Assembly (NCBI GenBank): GCA_034408745.1
Contig: JAWXCM010000134.1
Location: 1-25,781 of the forward strand
Direction: 5' to 3'
Length of the DNA: 25,781 bases
Origin: JAWXCM01 sp034408745
GTDB taxonomy: Bacteria > Acidobacteriota > Terriglobia > Bryobacterales > Bryobacteraceae
The notes beneath the pieces were generated by a model. That model did no database searches, was not told the origin of the DNA, and was given only the letters and a program-made list of their open reading frames with translations. Made by a program: the position numbers and the translations under genes. Shown piece by piece: positions 10,243 to 17,144 of the stretch (position 1 is its first letter; every line of letters starts with the position of its first letter).

Positions 10243-10635
10243 GTGAACGAACCTAAGGATGGGGCATCTGTCAGTACAAACGCCGTACTCGGCGACGAAG
10301 CGCTGCAGCTGGCGCTGAAATCCATTCACCCGGAGTGGGGTGACTTCTGCATTCGTGCTGCCGCCGAGGTATGGGGGCGGCCACACGTCGATCAGAAGAC
10401 CAAGGCGCTGATCACGATCGCGGTGGACGTTGCGAATACTAATATTTCCGGTCCTGGGTCGCCGTTTGAAGCCCACGTGCACATGGCATTGGCACAGGGC
10501 GCCAGTGTCGCGGAGATTGAAGAAGTTCTGATGTTTATGTCCGTGTATGCCGGATTTAACAAGGCTGCCAGCGCGTTTGGCAGGTTTGCAGAGATCAGGG
10601 CGAACGGAAAAACAGGTTTTGGCGACGCGGTCTGA
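10243..10635 (+). CDS. Carboxymuconolactone decarboxylase (CMD)-like protein without redox cysteines
   Basis: From the GTG at 10243 (AGGGGCGGAG upstream, 19 nt after the previous stop) this gives 130 residues. The helical CMD/AhpD core is recognisable: WGRPHVDQKTKALITIAVDVAN, then FEAHVHMALAQGASVAEIEEVLM, then YAGFNKAASAF. This is the arrangement of gamma-carboxymuconolactone decarboxylase (residues PFE, His, then G-V/A-S-x-x-E-I-E-E). The CxxC pair of AhpD peroxidase partners is absent, so a peroxidase role is unlikely and a decarboxylase- or hydrolase-like role on a small organic acid is more plausible. An earlier in-frame ATG at 10165 lies inside the EthD gene and is not preferred. Third gene of the operon. 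Confidence 0.82.
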   Translation: MNEPKDGASVSTNAVLGDEALQLALKSIHPEWGDFCIRAAAEVWGRPHVDQKTKALITIAVDVANTNISGPGSPFEAHVHMALAQGASVAEIEEVLMFMSVYAGFNKAASAFGRFAEIRANGKTGFGDAV

Positions 10636-10701
10636 GCTTGTTCTGGCTGAGCGCGTCGCGTACAAGCAGTTGCGGTTACTTCAGTAGATGGAGATTTGCG
10701 A

Positions 10702-11277
10702 ATGCGGACGAGAACTAATTATTATCAGCACCTGTCGGCGGATTACTCAAAACCCCAGCCTGTTCCCGACAGCCAGTCAGCGAAGCTGCTGGAGGATGCG
10801 GCGCGTTACATCGCGATGAAGGAAGCCACGCTTCCAACGCTCGGAGTCGACTACGATTTGCAGGTGATTGAGGTGGAGAACAAGGAGTGGTGGCCCACTC
10901 ATTGTGAAGCGCTTCGGAAAGGACGCGGGGATCTGCTGACGGGCGAGTATCGCGACGATCTGGTGTACTTCTGCCAGGACGGACCGTACTACGGGCTCGG
11001 CGAGCAGAAAGAGCGTGAGCAGCACTGGTGGGCACTGATCGCGCAGCCGGGTGTGATTATGACCTGGCCGATTGTCATGTTCTGGGGCGAGTTCGTGCAC
11101 TTCGAATGGGCATGCATGGACACGTCGACCAACGAGACGCTCGCGAAGGGAACTGTATGCTGGGTCCGGCGCGGCCACCGCGGAGCCTGCTACTTCAAGA
11201 GCGAGCAGTTGACGTTCTACCGCGATGTGTTTGCTCCGCAGGAACTCATCGAGAAGATCACGACAGCCACCGCTTAA
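10702..11277 (+). CDS. SnoaL/NTF2-like small protein
   Basis: This encodes 191 residues from the ATG at 10702, with GGAG 8 nt before it. The middle (about 55-165) has the cone-shaped NTF2/SnoaL style: a TGEYRDDLVYFCQDGPYYG segment, several strands rich in W and F (WPIVMFWGEFVHFEWAC), and a final strand with ACYFKSEQLTFYRD. Members of this fold bind small hydrophobic ligands; some are polyketide cyclases or hydratases, many have unknown roles. There is no signal peptide. It is the last of the four-gene operon, 66 nt after the CMD-like gene, and is followed by a hairpin. Function unassigned beyond fold. Confidence 0.65.
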   Translation: MRTRTNYYQHLSADYSKPQPVPDSQSAKLLEDAARYIAMKEATLPTLGVDYDLQVIEVENKEWWPTHCEALRKGRGDLLTGEYRDDLVYFCQDGPYYGLGEQKEREQHWWALIAQPGVIMTWPIVMFWGEFVHFEWACMDTSTNETLAKGTVCWVRRGHRGACYFKSEQLTFYRDVFAPQELIEKITTATA

Positions 11278-11303
11278 GTCCTTCCTCAACGCTTCCTCAC
11301 GGT

Positions 11304-11328
11304 CGCGGGCTTCGAAGTCGAGCCCGCG
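11304..11328 (+). terminator. Hairpin at the end of the DJ-1 operon
   Basis: CGCGGGCT at 11304-11311 pairs perfectly with AGCCCGCG at 11321-11328 around a 9-nt loop, 26 nt after the stop codon. The following bases (gccgcttctgtt) are only moderately T-rich. It works as a plausible terminator and also as the hairpin target that group IIC introns favour; an intron-like 5' end begins 12 nt later. Confidence 0.55.
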
Positions 11329-11340
11329 GCCGCTTCTGTT

Positions 11341-11455
11341 GTGTGCCGAGCATGTTCGACAGCTTGAGGGTGAAAGTCCCTTTGACAACCTGATGGAGGT
11401 GAAGTCATAGCGAAGCGCAAGGGCGTTCCGGTGGCGGAGGGTCTGAAAGGTTGCG
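11341..11455 (+). ncRNA. 5' fragment of a group II (IIC-like) intron, domain I only
   Basis: The sequence starts GTGTGCCGAGCATG and continues with AGGGTGAAAGTCCC, then AGCGCAAGGGCGTTCCGGTGGCG and GTCTGAAAGG. These are the conserved early blocks of bacterial group II introns and resemble, from memory, the start of the Oceanobacillus iheyensis IIC intron in order and spacing. Similarity stops near 11455. No reverse transcriptase and no domain V/VI (3' end) are found in the window, so this is a truncated, inactive remnant. Its place just behind a hairpin is what IIC introns choose. Confidence 0.7.
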
Positions 11456-11760
11456 CTACTTACTCACCGCTCCCATCACCCTCCTTGCGAAGGACCGTTT
11501 GGGCATTACGGTATATACCATGAACCGGCAGCGACTGTTGAGGTCAATTTACCCAAGCTACCCGTCGCCAATACCCAGCTTCATTTCCGTATATACAAGT
11601 GAAGACCTGCCAACTGTTTTGTTTTCAGCGCCTTACGCACCTTAACGGCTCCCCTCGTAGTAAACTCCCGCCAGAGGGTAGGTCTCCACTACAAGTACTC
11701 GTGGAAATGTTTTATTTATTGATTGCGAAGGCTTTATCTTGGCGATCCGGTCGTTTTTAG
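11456..11760. other. Non-coding, AT-richer degraded stretch
   Basis: No credible gene on either strand. The composition is noticeably richer in A and T than the neighbouring genes. It holds two copies of the palindrome GTATATAC (11511-11518 and 11589-11596). It could be remnant mobile or transferred DNA connected with the intron fragment; I cannot name it. Confidence 0.4.
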
Positions 11761-11961
11761 CCGAAAACTCATCGCAGCTGCGAAGGTTGGGCTAACGCGG
11801 TTCATCACGACGAAGCTCAAGTTCAGAAGCCTGTGGCGCTGCCGCCGGGCTGTTCGTGGGAAGGCAAGCGTTATAAGGTCGGAGAATCGATGTGCTGGGG
11901 CGTGCTGAAGTCGTCCTGCGGGGCTGAGGGTTGGGCCAACGCCGGTCGCTGCGTGCCGTGA
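11761..11961 (+). pseudogene. Orphan fragment of a small cysteine-rich protein, no start codon
   Basis: The frame opens after a TAG at 11758-11760 and runs 66 codons to TGA at 11959-11961. It reads like a real protein end: a proline-rich segment, then CSWEGKRYKVGESMCWG, then SSCGAEGWANAGRCVP, with four cysteines and glycine/tryptophan spacing typical of small secreted disulfide-bonded modules. EGWANA appears a second time about 40 residues earlier (SCEGWANA), suggesting two repeats. There is no ATG, GTG or TTG near the beginning, so the 5' part is probably lost or shifted. Family not recognised. Confidence 0.3.
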
Positions 11962-11970
11962 AGGTGTCCC

Positions 11971-12225
11971 TCAGCGGATCGTTCGTTCATAAGGACTGTG
12001 GTGACCGATCCAGATCCACACAAGGCCGTCTTCAGCTTCCACCGCTACTGCCCGGTGAGCCAGATCGACACGTGCGGACCAGAAACGCCCCACCTTCTTC
12101 AGTTGAAGACTCGGGTGCCTGGGGTTGGCCTTCATTAGTTGATAGGCTTCTCTGGCTGCCTGTTGGAGCCGAATGTCGAGCGCGTGGAAAGCATCCCAAA
12201 ACGCTCGCGTGGCATAGTGGTTCAA
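11971..12225 (-). CDS. RelE/ParE-fold toxin of a type II toxin-antitoxin pair
   Basis: From the TTG at 12225 this gives 84 residues. The start of the protein (NHYATRAFWDAFHAL) and the core (LMKANPRHPSLQLKKVGRFWSARV, then RAVAVE and IWIGHHSPYERTI) match a common RelE-like toxin type whose relatives begin with M-x-H-Y-A/T-T-x-x-F-W. The arginine and histidine-rich end is where the mRNA-cutting residues lie in this fold. The TTG overlaps the antitoxin TGA by 2 nt, so the toxin is made by translational coupling. The frame could extend to a GTG at 12285, but the added residues are arginine-rich and do not fit the family. Expected action: cutting mRNA on the ribosome when the antitoxin is degraded. 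Confidence 0.75.
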   Translation of the reverse strand: MNHYATRAFWDAFHALDIRLQQAAREAYQLMKANPRHPSLQLKKVGRFWSARVDLAHRAVAVEAEDGLVWIWIGHHSPYERTIR

Positions 12226-12422
12226 ATTGGTGTCGTCTTGCCGTTGCGGTGCTCTTCCAGAGCCCTTTCTGCCGCAGCATCCCACTCGCCAGCGTCCACT
12301 TCAGTCTGGAACTTCTCGTCCCAGATCTTCTGCTCATACTCCACCAAAACGTCCCGTAACTCCCTGAGTTCGGATGCTGTAAATGTGCGCACCTGTTCGG
12401 CGATTTGTTCGACTCGACTCAC
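12222..12422 (-). CDS. Antitoxin partner of the RelE-like toxin
   Basis: This encodes 66 residues starting with GTG at 12422, with a perfect AGGAGG 6 nt upstream. The predicted protein is a long acidic helix (VEQIAEQVRTFTASELRELRDVLVEYEQKIWDEKF) followed by an acidic, probably disordered tail (DAGEWDAAAERALEEH) that would wrap the toxin. No DNA-binding motif is obvious. It lies directly upstream of the toxin gene, in the usual antitoxin-toxin order. The strong ribosome site here versus the weak TTG of the toxin fits the need for antitoxin excess. Confidence 0.72.
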   Translation of the reverse strand: MSRVEQIAEQVRTFTASELRELRDVLVEYEQKIWDEKFQTEVDAGEWDAAAERALEEHRNGKTTPI

Positions 12423-12448
12423 ACAGCGCCTCCTCTCTTATCGTAGTC

Positions 12449-12480
12449 GAAAAGGGGGGCCGGGGAGCAGTGCCGGCCCT
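12449..12480 (-). terminator. Rho-independent terminator after the PEP-CTERM gene remnant
   Basis: On the minus strand GGGCCGG (12479-12473) pairs with CCGGCCC, followed by more C and then TTTT. It lies just past the TAG at 12489-12491, which is the natural end of the PEP-CTERM frame, and just upstream of the toxin-antitoxin pair. Confidence 0.6.
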
Positions 12481-12488
12481 CGTCATAC

Positions 12489-13266
12489 CTACTGATTCGC
12501 GGCTTGTCGTCTCCGCGCCCGCATAACCAAACCCAACGCCAGCAGCCCGCCGCCGGACAGAACCCGTGCCTGCTCCATCGTCGGCCGCCTGGGCCAGTGA
12601 GTAAACCTCAGCCCCAACCTGACTCAAAGCGGTAATTGCCGCAGCTTCGGTGCCCGCCGCGCCGTAGTACAGGTAAAACGTAAGCGACTGGCCGCCGGCC
12701 AGAGAACCGAAGTTGAAGTCGAAAAGCGCGCCCTGATCCCGCGGGCCGCAGTCGGTGAAGTTGGCATTCTCGGGACAGCCGCCGGGTCCGAGGCTGACCA
12801 GAGTGCCGATGCCCTGAATCGGCATCAACGGGTTTGGACTCTGGAATCCGCCGTTGGATGTGCGAAACAGAGCCGAAGCGGGCCAGCCCTGAATTGTAAC
12901 CAGCTCGGACTGCGGGACTTTGGGATAGTCCCAGTCAACCACGCGCCTGTACTTCACGTCGTTGACGGTGGCTCCGCTTGTATTAGTTATGGTCACCGTG
13001 CCTTCGAACAGGCTGTTCGAAGCCGAGGGCGCGTAGTGATGGGTGACGGTCAGTGGTCCTCCGGTAACCACAGCGGTCGCGGTGCTGGCGGTGCTGGCGA
13101 AACTTACCGGGGTGCCCAGATTGCCGCGCGCGTTGTTTGCGCCTGCCAGATAGACGTTGTCCGCGGCGACACCCCAACCTTCGCAGAGACAAGACCACGA
13201 AACACCATCATTGAAAATGGCTGTTGAATTACCATTATTGAGAATTGCTCCAGTTAGCGGACCTGC
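12489..13266 (-). pseudogene. PEP-CTERM-type exported protein, N-terminus lost and frameshifted near its C-terminal anchor
   Basis: An open frame runs from 13266 (just after a TGA) with no usable start codon before a GTG at 13071. The readable part is a beta-rich domain: GAILNNGNSTAIFNDG, CLCEGWGVAADNVYL, SFASTASTATAVV, ITNTSGATVNDVKYRRVVDWD and FGSLAGGQSLTFYLYYG. This resembles exported PEP-CTERM proteins common in Solibacter-like acidobacteria. Near 12548-12575 the frame becomes arginine-rich, but a neighbouring frame reads LSGGGLLALGLVMRARRR followed by a stop at 12489. That is a typical membrane anchor with a basic end. So the gene lacks its signal peptide and carries an indel before the anchor. 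An intact gene with two sequence errors is less likely, since no signal peptide is found in any frame upstream. Confidence 0.65.
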
Positions 13267-13304
13267 TCACGGTTTACGCGCGGTACTCGTAAGCCAGGAA
13301 ACGC

Positions 13305-13338
13305 AAAAAAAAGGGCCGACCTGAAGGTCGGCCCTTTT
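13305..13338 (-). terminator. Strong terminator of the TonB receptor gene
   Basis: A perfect 10-bp stem (GGGCCGACCT at 13313-13322 with 13325-13334) and 2-nt spacer is flanked by eight A on one side and four T on the other. On the minus strand the stem is followed by eight T, 23 nt past the receptor stop. It could also work weakly in the plus direction. Confidence 0.92.
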
Positions 13339-13361
13339 GCCAGTGACTACAGAGGTGCTTT

Positions 13362-16300
13362 TTAGAAGAAGATACGCATCCCGAGCTGAATCATGCGCGG
13401 GAAATTCGCCTGCTGGGTGATCTTGCCGAAGGAGCCGTTGCCGAACGCCGTATTAGGGGCGCGGAACAGAGGGGTATTCATTGCGTTCAGAGCTTCCGCA
13501 CGGAACTGAATCTTCAGCCTTTCTGCCACCGTGGCGGTCTTGAAGACCGACAGGTCCCAGTTCGCCTGACCCGGTCCGCGCATCGAGATGGTGCGCGTCA
13601 CGTTGCCCAGCGTAAACGCCGGGGCGTCGACAAAGGCAGCCTTGTTGATCCAGTTGTCGATGCGGGGGCCGAAGTCGCCTTCGACTTCCGGCGACACGCC
13701 GGTGGCGTTCGGACGCTGACGGGCAGTGCCGAGTGCCGAGTTGCCGTTGTTGTTCATGTAGATCTGTAGCGGGTAGCCCGTCGAGAAGGTGGTGATGGCG
13801 TTGACAGACCAGCCGCCGATGAGCAGATTGGTGACGTAGTTGGCGGATGACAGCATCGCCTTGCCCTTGCCGAACGGCAGTTCGTAAGTGGTGGCGCTGG
13901 TGAAGCGATGGGGAGCATGCAGGTACGACAGACCATACTCACCGCTGAGCGAGTAGACATCCTGCGGGCCGCTGTTGCCGCCGTTCAGGTTGTTGCCAGG
14001 GCCGCCGCCGCTCATGTCGAAGTTCTTCGACCAGGTGTAGGCGCCGAGGAAGCTGACGCCGCTGCTGTAGCGCTTCTGCAGCTTGAACACCATAGAGTCA
14101 AACTGCGCCATGTTGCGGCTGCCGAAGTTGAAATTGACACCGGTGAACTGCGGATAAGGCCGCAGAAGCTGGTTGCGGGCGAGGGTGGCGCCCGCGATGC
14201 CCTGCACGCCGCCCTTGCCGAAGAACGGGTTGGGAACAGCCTGCGTCAGAGCCGCACCCTGGCCCCAGAAGCTGGGGTTGAGCTGGTTGTAGTTCATCGA
14301 TGCGGTGGTCCAGGTCAGGTTCGAGGTGCGCGAGCCGGAGTAGCCGACCGAGGCGACGAGCGCCGGAGCAAGCTGATACTGCGCGTCGATGGAGAACTGC
14401 TGCACGCGGGTGGACTTCGCGTTCGGATCGAAGATCGTCGGCGACTTGCCAATGCCGGTGAGGGCGCCGAGGCTGTTGCCCACGGGCCGGTCGAGACCGG
14501 TCGGGAACGGGTTGGTGAGGTTGATTGCCGGGGTCTTGTTGCCGTCGATCGAAGCAGCCGGGGTGGTGGTCGCGGTGATGCCTTCGGTGTTCAGCGGCGA
14601 GCCGACAGCGAACGTCGGCGCCCAGAACATGCCGTAGCCGCCACGCAGCACCAGCTTGTTGGTCAGCTGGTAAGAGGCGCCGAAGCGCGGCGAGAACTTG
14701 TTCAGGTTGGGATTACCGGTGGTGGTCTTCTGGCCGCCGACTCCGGCGAACCGAAACACACCCTTTAAGTCGAGGCCAGTGGCCGCGCCGAGCGGATTGG
14801 CGGCGGTGGTGTCGAAGCCGGTGATCAGATTGTTGTTGGTTTCGGCGAGGCCGGGTTCCCGCTCCCAGCGCAGGCCGAGGTTCAGGGTCAGCTTCGGGCT
14901 GACGCGGAAATCGTCATGGATGTAGAGAGCGTTGTAGTCGACGAACTGATAGAGGTTGGTCGGCAGATAGCCAGTGGCAGCGGCCGGAGCGCCCAGCAGC
15001 ATGTCGGCGAGGTCGGCGCCATTGGCGCTGCTCGACGAGTTGGAGTTGGCGCGGCTGAAGGTGTTGTTGAAGGTGAACGCGCCGGAGCTGTTCTGGAGGT
15101 CGACACCGTCGGCATGGAGGCGGCGGAAGTCGTAGCCGAATTTGACGCTGTGCTTGCCGATGTACTTGGAGGCGTTGCCGCCGAAGTTCTTCGAATGGTG
15201 CACGTAGTTGAAGTTGTTATTGGTGCCGAGCGAGTAAGCGCTCTGCATTGCCACGTTCGGGAAGGTCTGCGACAGGATGTCACGGACGTAGGTGGGGCTG
15301 AACCCGAGGCTCGCCACCGGGAAGTTCTGCGACTTCTGCAGACCGATGTTCGGGAAGCGGTTGAAGCCGTAGCGGAGGGCGACGACCCAGGTGCTGGACG
15401 GCGTCAGAGTGGTGTTGACCTGCGTCGCGTTCACGAGGCGGTCCAGCAACCACTGGCCGGGCGAGGAGATGTTGCCGAAGTTGTTCTCACCGGGTTCGGA
15501 CGAGTTGTACTTCAGGTAGCTGACGCTGGCGCGCCACCAGGAAGTGAGCTGATGATCGAGCTTGATGAACTTCTGGTCCGCGATGGATGGAAGCTGGCTG
15601 GCGGCCGAAACGTTCGGCGAACCGTAGAAGGCTGACGTGCGCGTCGGGTTCACATAAGTCGCCGCGATGTTGCGGCCTACTGCGTTGATCCGGCTGGCCG
15701 GAATGGCGTTGCCCGCGAAAGCGGTGCGCGAACCGTCGGCCTGAGTGGTCGCCGGATCGTAGATGGTGAGGAGGCTGCCCGCGCTGTTACGCGTCTGTGA
15801 GAAGTCGCCTGCGCGCTCCAGCGCGGTGGGCGTGTAGGCTTCGAGGTTGGCTGCCTGCGTGTCTCGATAGCCTTCGAAGCCGAGCCAGAAGAACGTGCGG
15901 TTCTTGCCGTTATAGACCTTCGGAATCCAGACCGCGCCGCCAAAGCTGCCGCCATAGTTGCGGAAGGGCTGTTCGCTGATCTTAATGTTGTTGCGGTTGT
16001 TGAAGAAGTTGTTGGCCAGCCAGCCCGTTTCGCGCATGTAGCCCATGAGTGAACCGTGATAGGTATTCGAACCAGTCTTGAGCAGTGTGTTGAACATGCC
16101 GCCGCCGGTGCGTCCCATTTCGGCGTCGTAGGTGGCATACTGCACCTTCATTTCTTCCACCGCTTCCAGCGACGGGATGATCACCGCGCGATTCGAGAAG
16201 TCAGTGATCGGAATGCCGTCCAGCAGGTAGTTGTTGCCGCGGACAGGGCCGCCATTGATTGAAATCTGCGAAGAACCGGACTGATCCTGCATGCGGTTGT

Positions 16301-16817
16301 AAGCAGGGTTGCCGACCTGAGCCACGGTGGGAGCGAGCTTCGACATCATGAACGGGTTGCGGCCGAGGTTCGGCAGATCGACGATCTGCTGGCGCTCAAT
16401 CACCTGACCCTGCGATGCGCTGGCGGTCTCCAGCAACGGCGTCTCCGCCATCACAGTGACAGCCTCGGTAACGTTGCCGACTTCCAGCTTCACGTCGACG
16501 GTCAGAAACTGTTGCGTGCCAACGAGGATGCCCAGTTGTTCGTATTTCCTGAAGCCGACTGCTTCGGCCTCCACCTTGTACGTGGCGGGAACGACAGAGC
16601 TGAAGTTGAATTCGCCCGCTTCACTGGTGAGTGCCGAGCGGGTAAGGTTGGTGCCCTGATCGGTCATTGTGACCCTGGCGCCGGCAATTGATTTTCCCTG
16701 TGCGTCGGCTACGAGTCCTCGCAGACCACCATAAGTCGACTGTGCATGCAAACCGATTGAGCTCACGGCCAGCGCTCCCAACAGCGCCAACACGCGAACG
16801 TCCGATAAAGACCTCAC
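13362..16817 (-). CDS. Oar-like TonB-dependent outer-membrane receptor with carboxypeptidase-regulatory domain
   Basis: From the GTG at 16817 (GGAGG 7 nt upstream) this gives 1151 residues. The frame is open to 16916, but those extra residues are not signal-peptide-like. A Sec signal peptide ends near LHAQ. Residues about 28-120 form a carboxypeptidase-regulatory-like beta-sandwich (GGLRGLVADAQGKSIAGARVTMTD, then GEFNFSSVVPATYKVEAEAVGF). The plug domain follows (about 125-260: ERQQIVDLPNLGRNPF, SINGGPVRGNNYLLDG). The rest is a large beta-barrel of aromatic strands ending in QLGMRIFF, the terminal aromatic needed for outer-membrane insertion. Proteins of this type take up oligosaccharides, peptides or other large ligands with TonB energy. 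It stands alone between a terminator and a divergent promoter, so its substrate cannot be read from partners. No SusD-like gene is present. Confidence 0.93.
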   Translation of the reverse strand: MRSLSDVRVLALLGALAVSSIGLHAQSTYGGLRGLVADAQGKSIAGARVTMTDQGTNLTRSALTSEAGEFNFSSVVPATYKVEAEAVGFRKYEQLGILVGTQQFLTVDVKLEVGNVTEAVTVMAETPLLETASASQGQVIERQQIVDLPNLGRNPFMMSKLAPTVAQVGNPAYNRMQDQSGSSQISINGGPVRGNNYLLDGIPITDFSNRAVIIPSLEAVEEMKVQYATYDAEMGRTGGGMFNTLLKTGSNTYHGSLMGYMRETGWLANNFFNNRNNIKISEQPFRNYGGSFGGAVWIPKVYNGKNRTFFWLGFEGYRDTQAANLEAYTPTALERAGDFSQTRNSAGSLLTIYDPATTQADGSRTAFAGNAIPASRINAVGRNIAATYVNPTRTSAFYGSPNVSAASQLPSIADQKFIKLDHQLTSWWRASVSYLKYNSSEPGENNFGNISSPGQWLLDRLVNATQVNTTLTPSSTWVVALRYGFNRFPNIGLQKSQNFPVASLGFSPTYVRDILSQTFPNVAMQSAYSLGTNNNFNYVHHSKNFGGNASKYIGKHSVKFGYDFRRLHADGVDLQNSSGAFTFNNTFSRANSNSSSSANGADLADMLLGAPAAATGYLPTNLYQFVDYNALYIHDDFRVSPKLTLNLGLRWEREPGLAETNNNLITGFDTTAANPLGAATGLDLKGVFRFAGVGGQKTTTGNPNLNKFSPRFGASYQLTNKLVLRGGYGMFWAPTFAVGSPLNTEGITATTTPAASIDGNKTPAINLTNPFPTGLDRPVGNSLGALTGIGKSPTIFDPNAKSTRVQQFSIDAQYQLAPALVASVGYSGSRTSNLTWTTASMNYNQLNPSFWGQGAALTQAVPNPFFGKGGVQGIAGATLARNQLLRPYPQFTGVNFNFGSRNMAQFDSMVFKLQKRYSSGVSFLGAYTWSKNFDMSGGGPGNNLNGGNSGPQDVYSLSGEYGLSYLHAPHRFTSATTYELPFGKGKAMLSSANYVTNLLIGGWSVNAITTFSTGYPLQIYMNNNGNSALGTARQRPNATGVSPEVEGDFGPRIDNWINKAAFVDAPAFTLGNVTRTISMRGPGQANWDLSVFKTATVAERLKIQFRAEALNAMNTPLFRAPNTAFGNGSFGKITQQANFPRMIQLGMRIFF

Positions 16818-17144
16818 GGATGTTCCTCCCAGATTTTCCGATTGATTGCTGCGTGGCGACGTGGGCTTAAAGAATGGCCTGCCTGAACGTGGCGGGCGCG
16901 AGACGTGTAAGTTCAACTATCGTAAGCCCTGCAGTTCAAGTTGCTCCACGAAAAATTTGTTCAGAGCCCATAAGAAAAACTTTGGGTGGAAACTTTTCAG
17001 TGGACAACCAGGGTGAATCTGTCGATAATCACAGAATAGCTCTCGGTCCGGCGTTTCGGATGAGGCTTACCCCCGTCCGGCTCTCGCCCTGTCGCCTCTG
17101 CCTACCGCTGAACTTTCTCTTTCGTTTTGCAAGGAGCCCATAGA
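16818..17144. other. Divergent regulatory region between TonB receptor and aminotransferase operon
   Basis: About 330 nt without a gene. The plus-strand promoter at 17001-17029 is listed separately. For the receptor on the minus strand I found no convincing promoter pair. Repeated TTGAAC half-sites near 16910-16945 on the minus strand could be part of a control site; this is only a suggestion. Confidence 0.4.
17001..17029 (+). promoter_or_regulatory. Sigma-70 promoter of the aminotransferase-SulP-sulfatase operon
   Basis: TGGACA (17001-17006) and GATAAT (17024-17029) each match five of six consensus bases and are exactly 17 nt apart. The transcript would start near 17036, about 110 nt before the first gene. 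Confidence 0.65.

Noticed and set aside
11456..11961. Search for the 3' end (domain V) of the intron fragment
   Set aside because: No stem resembling domain V with its conserved loop and bulge was found, so the intron is described as a 5' fragment only.
13908..14768. 286-codon plus-strand frame inside the TonB receptor
   Set aside because: A shadow of the receptor gene, dominated by V, A, G and E, with no motif.
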